A stretch of DNA of 63,994 nt from JBCCEJ01 sp039030335 (lineage in GTDB: Bacteria; Pseudomonadota; Gammaproteobacteria; HK1): assembly GCA_039030335.1 (NCBI GenBank), contig JBCCEJ010000027.1, positions 1-63,994 on the forward strand. Reading direction: 5' to 3'. This document shows, one piece after another, positions 8,154 to 16,392 of this stretch. Within the stretch, counting starts at the first letter, position 1; every line of letters starts with the position of its first letter. A program made the translations under genes and the position numbers. A model generated the notes under the pieces. The model was not told the origin of the DNA and searched no databases. It saw only the letters and a program-made list of their open reading frames with translations.

Positions 8154-9521
8154 TCAGCGGCCGCCGGGAATTTCCAGGCCTTGTTCGCGCATCCGCGCAA
8201 TTTTGTATCGCAAAGTTCTCGGGCTGATTCCAAGCTGCTCCGCGACGCGTTGACGATTGCCGTTGAGGGCCATCAACGTCTCCAGAATCACCCGCTGCTC
8301 GTGTCCGCGCAGGTCTTCGGCGTTGCCCGGCAACTCGTCTGGCGGCGGGGTTTTCACCACTGGGCAAGGCGACGCGTTTTCGAAGATCAGATCTTCGGCG
8401 GATACCAGCGTGCCAGCCTGGAGTACCAGCGCGCGCTGCATCAGGTTGTCGAGCTCGCGTACGTTGCCGGGCCATGGATGGCACAGCAACGTATGCTCTG
8501 CCGTGGGCCCCAGTTCCGGTATGGGGCGTCGCATGCCGTTCGCTGCACGGCGCAGCAACTGACGCGCGAGCGGCAGGATATCGGCGCTGCGCTCGCGAAG
8601 CGGAGGCAGGGTGAGTGGCATCACGTTCAATCGGTAGTAGAGATCTTCGCGCAGCATGCCTGCCTGCACCGCTTCGCGCAGATCGCGATTGGTGGTAGCG
8701 AGCAGACGTACATCCAACGCGATCGTGCGGGTACCCCCGACGCGTTCCAGTTCCCGCTCCTGGATCACCCGCAGGAGCTTTGCCTGCAGGCCAACGTCCA
8801 TCTCGGTCACCTCATCCAGCAACAGGGTCCCGCCAGTCGCCTGTTCGAACTTGCCCGGGCGCGCTTGATGCGCACCGGTAAACGCGCCGCGCTCGTGGCC
8901 AAACAGCGTTGCTTCGAGCAGATTTTCCGGGATCGCGGCACAGTTGATCGCGACGAACGCACTGTTAGCGCGCGATGAGTTGTTGTGGATGAAACGCGCG
9001 AGTACCTCTTTGCCGGTACCGCTCTCCCCCTGGATGAGCGCCGTCACATCGGTAGCTGCTACACGCTCTGCCAGCTGCATCACGGCCTGCATGGTCGGGT
9101 CCTGCGACACGAAGCTTGCATCTGGAGTGCGCGCGCAGGCGAAGCGCCGCACGCGGTCGAGCAGATCGTCGTGACCGAAGGGTTTCTGCAGGTAATCGAC
9201 TGCGCCGGCTTGCATCGCGGTAACGGCACCGCTGATGCTGCCGTGCGCGGTCATGAGAACGACCGGCACATCAGGATGATGGGTGCTGATGCGATTCAGC
9301 AACGCTTCGCCAGTCATGCCGGGCATGCGGATGTCGCTCAGCACGAGTCCGAAGTCGCGTTGCTCGAGCAGCTCGAGCGCCACCTGACCTTCCGACGTCG
9401 CGTGAACGTCATAGCCATCGCCCGTGAGGGCGTCCACCAACGCTTCGCGCAGCGCGTCATCGTCTTCCACGAGCAATACGGGAGGAGGTGCACAGCCAGC
9501 GTCTGCCAGTAATTCGCTCAT
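8154..9521 (-). CDS. flrC: Sigma-54-dependent flagellar response regulator FlrC/FleR
   Basis: 455 residues with three parts: a receiver domain (12-125; LLVEDDDA acidic pocket, phospho-acceptor Asp63 in LSDIRMPG, Lys in LQKPF), an AAA+ domain (about 140-370; Walker A GESGTGKE 165-172, sigma-54 contact loop GAFTGA 212-217, Walker B GGTLLLDE, arginine-finger region LREDLYYRLNV, HPWPGNVRELDN), and a Fis-type helix-turn-helix (about 415-450, LGISPRTLRYKIARM). It is phosphorylated by FlrB and activates RpoN promoters of basal-body and hook genes. Its start overlaps the flrB stop codon by 4 nt. All catalytic motifs are intact, in contrast to FlrA. Confidence 0.95.
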   Translation of the reverse strand: MSELLADAGCAPPPVLLVEDDDALREALVDALTGDGYDVHATSEGQVALELLEQRDFGLVLSDIRMPGMTGEALLNRISTHHPDVPVVLMTAHGSISGAVTAMQAGAVDYLQKPFGHDDLLDRVRRFACARTPDASFVSQDPTMQAVMQLAERVAATDVTALIQGESGTGKEVLARFIHNNSSRANSAFVAINCAAIPENLLEATLFGHERGAFTGAHQARPGKFEQATGGTLLLDEVTEMDVGLQAKLLRVIQERELERVGGTRTIALDVRLLATTNRDLREAVQAGMLREDLYYRLNVMPLTLPPLRERSADILPLARQLLRRAANGMRRPIPELGPTAEHTLLCHPWPGNVRELDNLMQRALVLQAGTLVSAEDLIFENASPCPVVKTPPPDELPGNAEDLRGHEQRVILETLMALNGNRQRVAEQLGISPRTLRYKIARMREQGLEIPGGR

Positions 9522-10648
9522 GCAGCGGTCTCTATTATTGGCCCCGGTTGAATCGCATCACGGTCACCGCCGAGCGGGAGACGGAGTTCGAATGTGCACC
9601 CGGAGAAGGTTTCCATCAGTTCGATACTGCCGCCGTGGGTTTCGAATACGTTTCGGGCGACGGCGAGTCCGAGGCCCGTCCCGTTACCGCGGGTCGTGAA
9701 GAACGGATCGAACACATGGCTGCGCACGCCGTCGGGGATACCCGGGCCGTTGTCACGCAGTGTCAGGACCAGCTCCGTACCGCTCGGACCGGCTTCGGAG
9801 CGGGTGAGTATTTCGATTTCGCTCGCTTTTGCCTGAACACTGTTCAAGACGAGGTTCTGGATGACGCTCGCGAGGGCGTCCGGATTACCGTTTACACTCG
9901 ATCCAGCCGCGGGCTGGTGGATCTGCAGGGTGCTCCCCGTGCCACTCAGATGCTCGCGCAGCGCTTCGTCAACCTGGGCGAGCAGTGCATCGACGCTGAC
10001 CGGGCGCGCATCGAGCACTTCACCGCGCACGAACATCAGCAGGTCGCGGACCAGACTTTCGATATCGTCGAGCGAGCGTTTGAGTCGTTTGGCGGCGTTG
10101 GTGCGTAATTCCGCTTCCGGCTTCTGCATCCGGCTCGCATAGAGCATCGCCACCGACAATGGGGTGCGGATCTGGTGGGCCAGCGAGGCGGAGACTTCGC
10201 CGAGCGCACTCAGGCGCTCCTGGCGCTTCAGCTGAGTTTTGAGCTTCGCCAGTTCGGTGACGTCATGCAGCACCAGTAGCTGACCGCGCCGGCTTTCGAG
10301 CGGGCAAGTCTCAATGCGCACCCGGCGACCGTCCGTCAGCGCCAGATCGTTACCGGACGGATTTGCCTGCAGCACGAACGACCGGCCGACGATGTCGCGC
10401 CAGAGCGTGTCTTCGACGGGGCCGGCCAGCATGTCGAGCGCGGCAGGATTCGCCAGTCGCACCTTGCCTCTGTCATCGACGACGATGACCCCTGACGGGA
10501 GTGCCATCAGCGCATCGTCGGATGACGTAATGGCTGTAAGAGCTTCCGCGGCTGATGCGGACGACGGCACACACACCCCGCCGGATGCCGCGACGGGCGT
10601 TGCGGCCGGGAGTGTTTGATCCGATTCCATCGTGCTCGTGTTCGTCAT
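9518..10648 (-). CDS. flrB: Flagellar sensor histidine kinase FlrB/FleS
   Basis: About 376 residues from the ATG at 10648, which has GGAGAA six bases upstream. A PAS domain (MALPSGVIVVDDRGKVRLAN onward) is followed by a HisKA helix with the H box LGEVSASLAHQIRTPL and a HATPase domain with G boxes DNGPGIPDG, FDPFFTTRGNGTGLGLAV. There is no membrane segment, as in FlrB/FleS, so it is a cytoplasmic kinase. It phosphorylates FlrC. A sigma-54 site lies about 80 nt upstream. The same frame is open 32 codons further up, but that stretch has no better start. Confidence 0.92.
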   Translation of the reverse strand: MTNTSTMESDQTLPAATPVAASGGVCVPSSASAAEALTAITSSDDALMALPSGVIVVDDRGKVRLANPAALDMLAGPVEDTLWRDIVGRSFVLQANPSGNDLALTDGRRVRIETCPLESRRGQLLVLHDVTELAKLKTQLKRQERLSALGEVSASLAHQIRTPLSVAMLYASRMQKPEAELRTNAAKRLKRSLDDIESLVRDLLMFVRGEVLDARPVSVDALLAQVDEALREHLSGTGSTLQIHQPAAGSSVNGNPDALASVIQNLVLNSVQAKASEIEILTRSEAGPSGTELVLTLRDNGPGIPDGVRSHVFDPFFTTRGNGTGLGLAVARNVFETHGGSIELMETFSGCTFELRLPLGGDRDAIQPGPIIETAA

Positions 10649-10728
10649 GCTGGTTCTCCGCCGGTTAGGGCATTCGGGAGCGCCTCGGGCGCCACCATGC
10701 AGGAAATTTGACATTCGCGTTTTGTGAA

Positions 10729-10743
10729 GCAATCGGCATGCCA
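10729..10743 (-). promoter_or_regulatory. Sigma-54 promoter of flrBC
   Basis: Minus strand TGGCAT, five bases, TTGC: RpoN -24/-12 elements with correct GG/GC spacing. The predicted start site is about 70 nt before the flrB ATG. In Vibrio and Pseudomonas flrBC/fleSR is the RpoN-dependent target of FlrA/FleQ, and a FleQ-like operator lies about 150 nt further upstream at 10888-10901. Confidence 0.7.
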
Positions 10744-10744
10744 A

Positions 10745-11166
10745 AAATCATGCAAAGCCATATATGACAACGGCTTACAACGTATTTTTATAGAAGGACT
10801 GAAGATATATGTCAAAACTTTTCTTTGTTTTTATTGGGAGTTTCAGCACGCAATCCAAAAAACGGCCGAAGGGGGAGAGCGATATTCGTCAATAAAATGA
10901 CTAATTCTTATTATTCAATAAGTTAAAGAAATATATTCAAGTGAAATATTGAATAAAACCACCTGCTGAATTGGTGATACCGCGCGCACCGCCAGCACGA
11001 TCTCGGCACATTCGTCAGATCTCCGGCGGGTTTCAGCGTTGTTTTCGAGCCGGTCTTTTTTGCTCGAGTGTCAAAATCGCGGCGTCGAAATCCCGGCACC
11101 GTCAAATTCCCCGCGCATTGTGGCTGCTACGTGACCGGGTCAGAAGGACGGGCCTGGACTTCAGGC
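10745..11166. promoter_or_regulatory. AT-rich intergenic regulatory region between flrA and flrB
   Basis: The flrA-flrB gap contains no gene. From about 10745 to 10970 the sequence is markedly AT-rich, in sharp contrast to the GC-rich surroundings. It contains a FleQ-box-like element (10888-10901) and a 10-bp perfect inverted repeat TTATTCAATA / TATTGAATAA (10911-10920 and 10947-10956, 26-nt spacer). The half nearer flrA (10970-11166) is GC-rich and shows nothing definite. Confidence 0.6.
10888..10901. promoter_or_regulatory. FleQ/FlrA-box-like operator
   Basis: The sequence GTCAATAAAATGAC differs at one position from the FleQ box described in Pseudomonas (GTCaNTAAAtTGAC) and is itself a near-palindrome. 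It lies about 150 nt upstream of the flrBC sigma-54 promoter, a normal distance for an upstream activator site. It is the only copy I noticed in the window. Confidence 0.55.
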
Positions 11167-12615
11167 TCAGCGTACTGGGTTGCGGGGGATGCGGTATTTG
11201 CGCATCTTTTCGACGAGCGTCGTACGGTTGATGGCGAGCCTGCTGGCAGCGGTCGTAATCACGCCATCGCTCTGCTCGATCGCCCAGAGGATCAGGTGTT
11301 TCTCCAACTCGCCAACCCGCGCCCGCAGATCAACGTTGCCGGACGGGAGCGAACCCGCCGATGCAGCTTTGGGATAGTCCTGTACTGTCGGACCGAAGGG
11401 ACCTGTTCTCGACTCTTGTTCAAGTTGGCGTGAGTTGTCCGCGACCGATGGTGCATCGGTCGCCGATGGAGCCTGGCGGATGCGCGCCGGGAGGTCATGG
11501 TCGCTAACCAGCCGAAAGGCGCTGTCTTCCCGCAGTCGCGCTATCAGGTTATGGAATTCATCGTCGTTCCCGGGCCACGTGTAGCGCCGCAACACGCGAA
11601 GCGCAGCGTCGTCGAGGTAAAACGGCGCCAACGGCGCGTGGGACAACGTGTTCAGATGCGCGCTGAGCATCGCCGGCAGCGCCTCCGCGCGTTCGCTCAA
11701 TGACGGAATCGTCACGCATTGCGACTGACGCAGTCTGGTCATGGCGCTGCCGGGCGTCGTCGCGCTCGTCGCCGGGTCCGGGCACTCGCAGCCCACGATC
11801 AGGCGTGCCCGGCTCGATAACTCGCCGGTGCGCACGTCGACGTCGTCATGCAATTCGCCGAGCAGGCGAGCTTGCAACTCGTCGGGCAACCTGGATGCAT
11901 GGTCGACGAACAGCGTGCCGCTGCCCGCGCGGGCGACCGCTCCAACGTGGTCGCTGAGCGCGCCTTCGAAGTCTCCAGCGCGATGACCGAACAGCTCGCT
12001 TGCCGCACGGGCGGCGGAGAGGTTGTTGCAGTCCAGCGCGATAAACGGTTCGTTGCGGCGACCCGAATGCCGGTGGACCAGCGCGGCGACGCTGTGGCGT
12101 GGAGTGCCCGGCGGGCCAGCGACCAGGAAGGCATCGTCACATTCACACCACCCGCTGATGGCGTTGCGCAAGGCCGTGTCAGCGGCACCGTTGCCCGGGA
12201 ACCGTGCGTGCAGGTCAAAGGCCAGGTGTGCTTGCGGCGCGGCGATGGCCCGAAGAGTTGTCCACAGTTCCAGCCATCCGGACAGGTGTTGTGGCAATGC
12301 CGCGTGTTTCAGTGGTCCGGTCTCAGCGGCAGCGCCGACGCCTGTTTCCGGGTCGGAACCGAGGATCAGGACCGGAAACCGAACGGCGGGTCCGGAAAGT
12401 CTTTCAACGAGAGCCCTGCCGTCTCGGGACCGCACCCACTCAGTGCCTTCCAGCAGCACTGCCGAAAAGCCGTCGGGATCGTATTCCAGCTCGTTGATGA
12501 GATCCGCTGCGGCGTCGACGCACACCGCCGGGAACTCAAGGAACGCAAGCGTCCTCGGGATGGTGGTGGTGCCCTCTGGCGCCGCCAGAACCAGCAGTGG
12601 TTTCATCATCGACAA
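11167..12615 (-). CDS. flrA: FlrA/FleQ-type flagellar master regulator with degenerate AAA+ domain
   Basis: 482 residues, the FleQ length, with the FleQ order: N-terminal receiver-like domain (about 5-125), AAA+-like central domain (about 145-380) and Fis-type helix-turn-helix (about 440-478) containing LAINRTTLVEKMRKY, very close to the FleQ DNA-reading helix. The centre is eroded: Walker A is GPPGTPRH (167-174) instead of GESGTGKE, the sigma-54 loop is GDFEGA (214-219) instead of GAFTGA, Walker B is TLFVDH (234-239) instead of TLFLDE, the LYYRLNV finger region is gone and WPGNVREL is WPGNDDEF. The frame is intact. Probably it binds DNA but cannot remodel sigma-54 holoenzyme. It lies about 150 nt beyond the fliT stop codon. 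Confidence 0.85.
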   Translation of the reverse strand: MSMMKPLLVLAAPEGTTTIPRTLAFLEFPAVCVDAAADLINELEYDPDGFSAVLLEGTEWVRSRDGRALVERLSGPAVRFPVLILGSDPETGVGAAAETGPLKHAALPQHLSGWLELWTTLRAIAAPQAHLAFDLHARFPGNGAADTALRNAISGWCECDDAFLVAGPPGTPRHSVAALVHRHSGRRNEPFIALDCNNLSAARAASELFGHRAGDFEGALSDHVGAVARAGSGTLFVDHASRLPDELQARLLGELHDDVDVRTGELSSRARLIVGCECPDPATSATTPGSAMTRLRQSQCVTIPSLSERAEALPAMLSAHLNTLSHAPLAPFYLDDAALRVLRRYTWPGNDDEFHNLIARLREDSAFRLVSDHDLPARIRQAPSATDAPSVADNSRQLEQESRTGPFGPTVQDYPKAASAGSLPSGNVDLRARVGELEKHLILWAIEQSDGVITTAASRLAINRTTLVEKMRKYRIPRNPVR

Positions 12616-12771
12616 GCCTGGTGTCCGCGTCGTCTTTCCGTTCTGATTACGGATGCGGGCCTGCTTTTGCAGGTTTTCCAGACTGCACTATAAAGGATGG
12701 CGGTGTCGCGATTCGCATCGCACGGGAAGGGGCGGAGCCGGGTGCCGCCGGATGCCGGCACATCTCGCTGG

Positions 12772-13188
12772 TTAGCGGTCGGTAAGCTCCCCGGCACTAT
12801 AGGCCGCGGCTGCCTGGCGACCGCGTTGTACGGTCTGCAATTCCGAGCGTAGAGCGCTCCGGTGATCGGTAGCGATACGGGTGAGCTCGGTCGAGAGTTC
12901 GGCAAGCCGCGCAAGCGTGCTCTGGTAGTGCCCGGTCTCGGATACGCCGAACGGTTCGGCAAACAATTCGCGCGCCAGTTCGAGCCGACGGGATTCGTTC
13001 TTGGCGACGCGCTCCCAGTGACCTTCCCTGGCCGCGTAGAGTTGCGATTCGGTCAGCGTCAGTAACGTCGTCAGCACGTGCCTGCGCGTGCGTGTAACGG
13101 CCGCGTCGGGCTGATCGGCCAGTCGGTCGGGCACGTCGTCAGGTTTCAAGCTGCGTGACCGTGTGGCGCGTCGCCGATGGCAATCCAT
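12772..13188 (-). CDS. fliT: FliT-like flagellar chaperone
   Basis: Up to 138 residues, helical, charged and directly behind fliS, the standard place of FliT (chaperone of FliD in enterics). Similarity is weak: the call rests on position, size and helical content. The ATG at 13188 would overlap fliS by about 40 nt. A TTG at 13149, overlapping the fliS stop codon, or a GTG at 13134 are alternative starts and would remove the Arg-rich leader. It is presumably co-transcribed with fliD and fliS. Confidence 0.6.
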   Translation of the reverse strand: MDCHRRRATRSRSLKPDDVPDRLADQPDAAVTRTRRHVLTTLLTLTESQLYAAREGHWERVAKNESRRLELARELFAEPFGVSETGHYQSTLARLAELSTELTRIATDHRSALRSELQTVQRGRQAAAAYSAGELTDR

Positions 13189-13553
13189 GCATCGCGTATC
13201 TGCGTCAACAGCGTTTCGACCTCGGACATGACAGCTGGGTCGTTACCGGCACTCGCTTCCAGCAAGCGACGACTGCAGTACTCGTAGAGAGACTCGAGGT
13301 TGGCGGCCACCTCACCGCCGCGGTCCGCGTCCAGCGCCGAGCGCAGGCCGTCCAGAATCGCAAGCGCCTTGCTGATGCTCTGGCCCTTGCCCGCCTGGTC
13401 GCTTCGCTCGAGTTGCGCTTTGGCTGTCGCAATGCGTTCGAGGCAGCCGTCCAGCAACATGCGGATCCGTTCGTGGGGTGACGCCTGCACGACCAACCCT
13501 TCCAAACCCATGGTCTTGTATTCACGTAGCAAAGCGTCAGCGCCAAATTGCAT
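13146..13553 (-). CDS. fliS: Flagellin export chaperone FliS
   Basis: 135 residues, typical of FliS. Contains the family features: LLREYKT near the N terminus, ASPHERIRMLLDGCLERIATAKAQLE (about 25-50), and SLYEYCSRRLLEAS (about 88-101) like the FliS LYxYxxxRLxxAN motif. FliS caps unfolded flagellin C-termini in the cytoplasm before export. It lies 8 nt behind the fliD stop codon and upstream of the FliT-like gene. Confidence 0.93.
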   Translation of the reverse strand: MQFGADALLREYKTMGLEGLVVQASPHERIRMLLDGCLERIATAKAQLERSDQAGKGQSISKALAILDGLRSALDADRGGEVAANLESLYEYCSRRLLEASAGNDPAVMSEVETLLTQIRDAWIAIGDAPHGHAA

Positions 13554-13561
13554 AGTTGCCT

Positions 13562-15586
13562 CTAGTTGTTGTTGACGTTGATTTGGGGAATGGCTGCGAG
13601 CTGCTGAGTCAGGAAGGTACTCGTCGTCTGCAGCTGCGAGACCAGCACGTCCAGTGCCGTGAACTGACTGCGCAGTCTGGCTTCATTGGCTTCCAGCCGA
13701 CGTGCGAGCGACTCGCGTTCGCCATCCAGTGCGGCCACCTGCGCGTCGAGACCATCCAGGCTGGCTTCCAGTACCGCATCATCGGCGAGGAAGGTCTCGA
13801 CGATATCGTGCAGTTGGTCCGCCACGCCCCGCGAGAACGTGACGGTGCCGCGCTGCCCGACGCTGCCGCCGCTAACTTCGACCGCCAGCCCGGCCGCGAC
13901 GCCCGCCCCGGTCAGTTGCCGGCCGTCACCCGTCGCCACGGTATTGCCGATCAGTCCGGCCACATCCTGCCCGCCCGTCGCGGTGCCGACCGCGCTACCG
14001 ATGCCCAGGGTCGCGGCGCTGGCGCTGCCGGCCGACGTTATCTGCACTTGGGATGCTGAGCCGAAGCGATCCGATGTCAGGGTATACACACCGCCAGAAA
14101 AGCTGACGGCGATGCGGGCATTTTCCGCGCTGAGCGCACTGTCGGCGTTGATGCGGGCCTGCAATTCTGCGGCCAGCTCGGTCTCGCTAGCATAGGTACC
14201 CTCGCTGAGGGTAATGGTGCCGGACTGAACGCCGTCCAGATTGATGGCGAGCGTACTGTTATTCGCGTCGATGACCAAGGAACTGGCCGCCGCGCCGACG
14301 TAGCTGCCTCGCGTCGCGAGTTGGGTGACCTCGACGGTAAATTCGCCAACGGGAGCGTCGCTCGTGGCGGACACGAATCCGACCGCAGAATCGGTTGCGA
14401 AGCCGGACACTGCCAGCAGCCCCGCAATGCCGTCCGGAGAGCTGGCGAACGCGGCGTCTAAAACCGCGCTATCCAGCGCCAGCCTGCCGCCCTCCACGGT
14501 CGTCACGCCGATATCGGCAAGCGCCCGGAAGTCTGTGTTGCCTAGTCCGGCCACCAGATTGGTCGAGACCCTGCGCACGCTCGACTCGATGCTGCGCAGC
14601 ACGGCGTCGCCTATGAGGATGCCGCCGGTTTCCGTTTCTTCATCGAATCCACCAAGCGACTCGAAGGTGTCCACGAGTGAGTTGTAGGCATCCACGAAGG
14701 ATTGTACGGCGCTCGTTACTGCCGAAGTGTCGCGACTGACAGAAAGTGTGCCAGGCGTATCCGATGTGTCTTTCAGCGTCAGGGTGACGCCTTCGATGGC
14801 GCCCGTAACCGTGTTGTCGGAGCGGGTCACATTCAGACCGTCTATCGTCAGTGCCGCGTCGAGCGCGGCGGCGGTCTGAGTCAGATTCTTGCCGGCGCCC
14901 GCGCTCGCGGTCGGGTCGAAAGCGAGCGCTGATAGCCCCGTCGAGTCGACGTCAGTGCCGCCACTATCGCCAGTCACGGTTATCTGCATCGAACTCGCGG
15001 TCCCGGTCTGGTTGGCGCCGAGCACCAGGCGGTTGCCGGTACCGTCATCGACGACGCTGGCGCTGACGCCCACGTTTGCGTCGTTTATCGCGTCGCGAAT
15101 GCCGGCCAGCGTATTGTTCGTGCTGTCGATGGTGATCGTACCGATATCGCGATCCGGGTCAGCGGTAAAGGTGTTTGCACCGGAGTCGAACGTACCGAAG
15201 CGGATGGTCAACGTGCCTTCGCCGACGACATCGCCCGTATCGGAGTATGCGGCCGAAGCGAGCTTCTGACTCTGTGCGAGCTGCGTCACATCAACGCTGT
15301 AGCTCGCTGGTAGCGCGCCGGCCTGGGCGCTCGCTGTGAACGCCGAGGTGTCGCTCGATTCCGCCTGGTTGGCTGTGAAGGCGGAGCTCGCGCGCAATCC
15401 CGACAGCGTGGTGCGGAATTCTTCGAGGCCCGATTTGAGTGTACCTAGACCCGAGATACGCGTTTGCAATCCGGCTTCGCGCGTATTGATTCGCTGATTG
15501 GCCGGGTCGCGCTGCGCGGCGATCAGCTGGTTCACCAGATTGTTCAGGTCCAGCCCTGAGCCGATACCTATTGCGCTGACCGCCAT
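13562..15586 (-). CDS. fliD: Flagellar filament cap protein FliD
   Basis: 674 residues, longer than the common 450-500. The N terminus (GIGSGLDLNNLVNQLIAAQRDPANQRINTREAGLQ) and the C-terminal coiled coil (about 620-665, LDGLDAQVAALDGERESLARRLEANEARLRSQF) are classical FliD_N and FliD_C. The extra length lies in the surface-exposed middle, which has Flagellin_IN-like repeats (TITIDSTNNTLAGIRDAIND and a second one around 480). FliD forms the pentameric cap under which flagellin folds. It is transcribed from the sigma-54 site at 15756-15770. Confidence 0.95.
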   Translation of the reverse strand: MAVSAIGIGSGLDLNNLVNQLIAAQRDPANQRINTREAGLQTRISGLGTLKSGLEEFRTTLSGLRASSAFTANQAESSDTSAFTASAQAGALPASYSVDVTQLAQSQKLASAAYSDTGDVVGEGTLTIRFGTFDSGANTFTADPDRDIGTITIDSTNNTLAGIRDAINDANVGVSASVVDDGTGNRLVLGANQTGTASSMQITVTGDSGGTDVDSTGLSALAFDPTASAGAGKNLTQTAAALDAALTIDGLNVTRSDNTVTGAIEGVTLTLKDTSDTPGTLSVSRDTSAVTSAVQSFVDAYNSLVDTFESLGGFDEETETGGILIGDAVLRSIESSVRRVSTNLVAGLGNTDFRALADIGVTTVEGGRLALDSAVLDAAFASSPDGIAGLLAVSGFATDSAVGFVSATSDAPVGEFTVEVTQLATRGSYVGAAASSLVIDANNSTLAINLDGVQSGTITLSEGTYASETELAAELQARINADSALSAENARIAVSFSGGVYTLTSDRFGSASQVQITSAGSASAATLGIGSAVGTATGGQDVAGLIGNTVATGDGRQLTGAGVAAGLAVEVSGGSVGQRGTVTFSRGVADQLHDIVETFLADDAVLEASLDGLDAQVAALDGERESLARRLEANEARLRSQFTALDVLVSQLQTTSTFLTQQLAAIPQINVNNN

Positions 15587-15755
15587 CGTTACCGCGTCCT
15601 ATGCCGCTTCGTCGTCACTTTGAGCACGCGGATTGGCCGCGCAGCAGGATTTCTCCGCTCATGCCTCTATATCGGCCGCATCTGCGGTTTGCACAGGGTC
15701 GCAGTACAACTGATGCACTGCGCTTTGCACCCGGGTGCATTCTCAGATGTACAAA

Positions 15756-15770
15756 GCAAAGCAAGTGCCA
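15756..15770 (-). promoter_or_regulatory. Sigma-54 promoter of fliDST
   Basis: Minus strand TGGCAC, five bases, TTGC followed by TTT: a near-perfect RpoN site. It lies in the 287-nt gap between flaG and fliD, giving a leader of roughly 155 nt before the fliD ATG. The rest of that gap shows no gene. Confidence 0.72.
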
Positions 15771-15873
15771 TGCCAGCTACCTCTGGCAGGCGCGATGGTG
15801 CGTCCGGGATCGGCTTTTCGGCCTTGCCAGATGCTTCTGTCGCGTTCTGTCGGGAGCTCGCACCGCGTGGATA

Positions 15874-16299
15874 TCAAACTGCATCTTCGATCAGCAGGCC
15901 CGGCGGAGGATCGTCACGGCCTGATTCGGCCATTTCGGCAAGAGCTGCCGCCGTGGCGACGACAAATTCCGGCGGAAGTTGCCGGATCACATCGCCCGTT
16001 TGCGGATCCACCACCTTGACAAGCGTCTGGCCGAGCTCTTCATCGACTTCGAAATTGATCTGACGCCCGGCGAGTTTGGCCAGATCCTGCAGCTGTGCCG
16101 CCGACTCCTCCAGCTGGGCTTCGTCTACGGCCTCGACGGGTGGGGTTGCGTTGGCAGCCGGGCTACCCGGCACGCCCGCGGCATCCGAAGCTGTCGCGGA
16201 GCCACTTCCTGAGGCATTGCCGCTCTCTCGTGGGAAAGGTGTCGTCACGCGCCCATGTCCGAGCACCGCGGCCGACGGGAGGGTTTGTTCAATAGCCAT
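15874..16299 (-). CDS. flaG: FlaG family protein
   Basis: About 141 residues from the ATG at 16299 (MAIEQTLPSAA), with GAAGGG upstream of it. The N-terminal half is Ala/Ser/Pro-rich linker. The C-terminal half (about 75-120) is the conserved FlaG domain with INFEVDEELGQTLVKVVD and TGDVIRQLPPE. FlaG proteins lie next to fliC/fliD in polar flagellates and influence filament length; the mechanism is not established. A hairpin that may end fliC transcription lies just upstream. Confidence 0.9.
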   Translation of the reverse strand: MAIEQTLPSAAVLGHGRVTTPFPRESGNASGSGSATASDAAGVPGSPAANATPPVEAVDEAQLEESAAQLQDLAKLAGRQINFEVDEELGQTLVKVVDPQTGDVIRQLPPEFVVATAAALAEMAESGRDDPPPGLLIEDAV

Positions 16300-16331
16300 G
16301 TCACTCACCCTTCGAGTACATACGCAAACGT

Positions 16332-16359
16332 CCGTAGCCCGCACGAGTGCGGGCTACGG
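16332..16359 (-). terminator. Strong hairpin after fliC, probable terminator or 3' stabiliser
   Basis: Perfect 13-bp arms CCGTAGCCCGCAC / GTGCGGGCTACGG separated by only 2 nt (in practice a 4-6 nt loop), about 34 nt after the fliC stop codon. On the minus strand only a weak T-rich stretch follows, so it may protect the abundant fliC mRNA or attenuate read-through into flaG rather than act as a clean intrinsic terminator. Confidence 0.55.
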
Positions 16360-16392
16360 GCGTTGCGATCAATGTGCGCTTTGCGCTGCAAT

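Noticed and set aside
12655..12680. CCTGC-TTTT-GCAGG hairpin upstream of flrA
   Set aside because: Only a 5-bp stem; on the minus strand no T-run follows, so a fliDST terminator call is unsupported.
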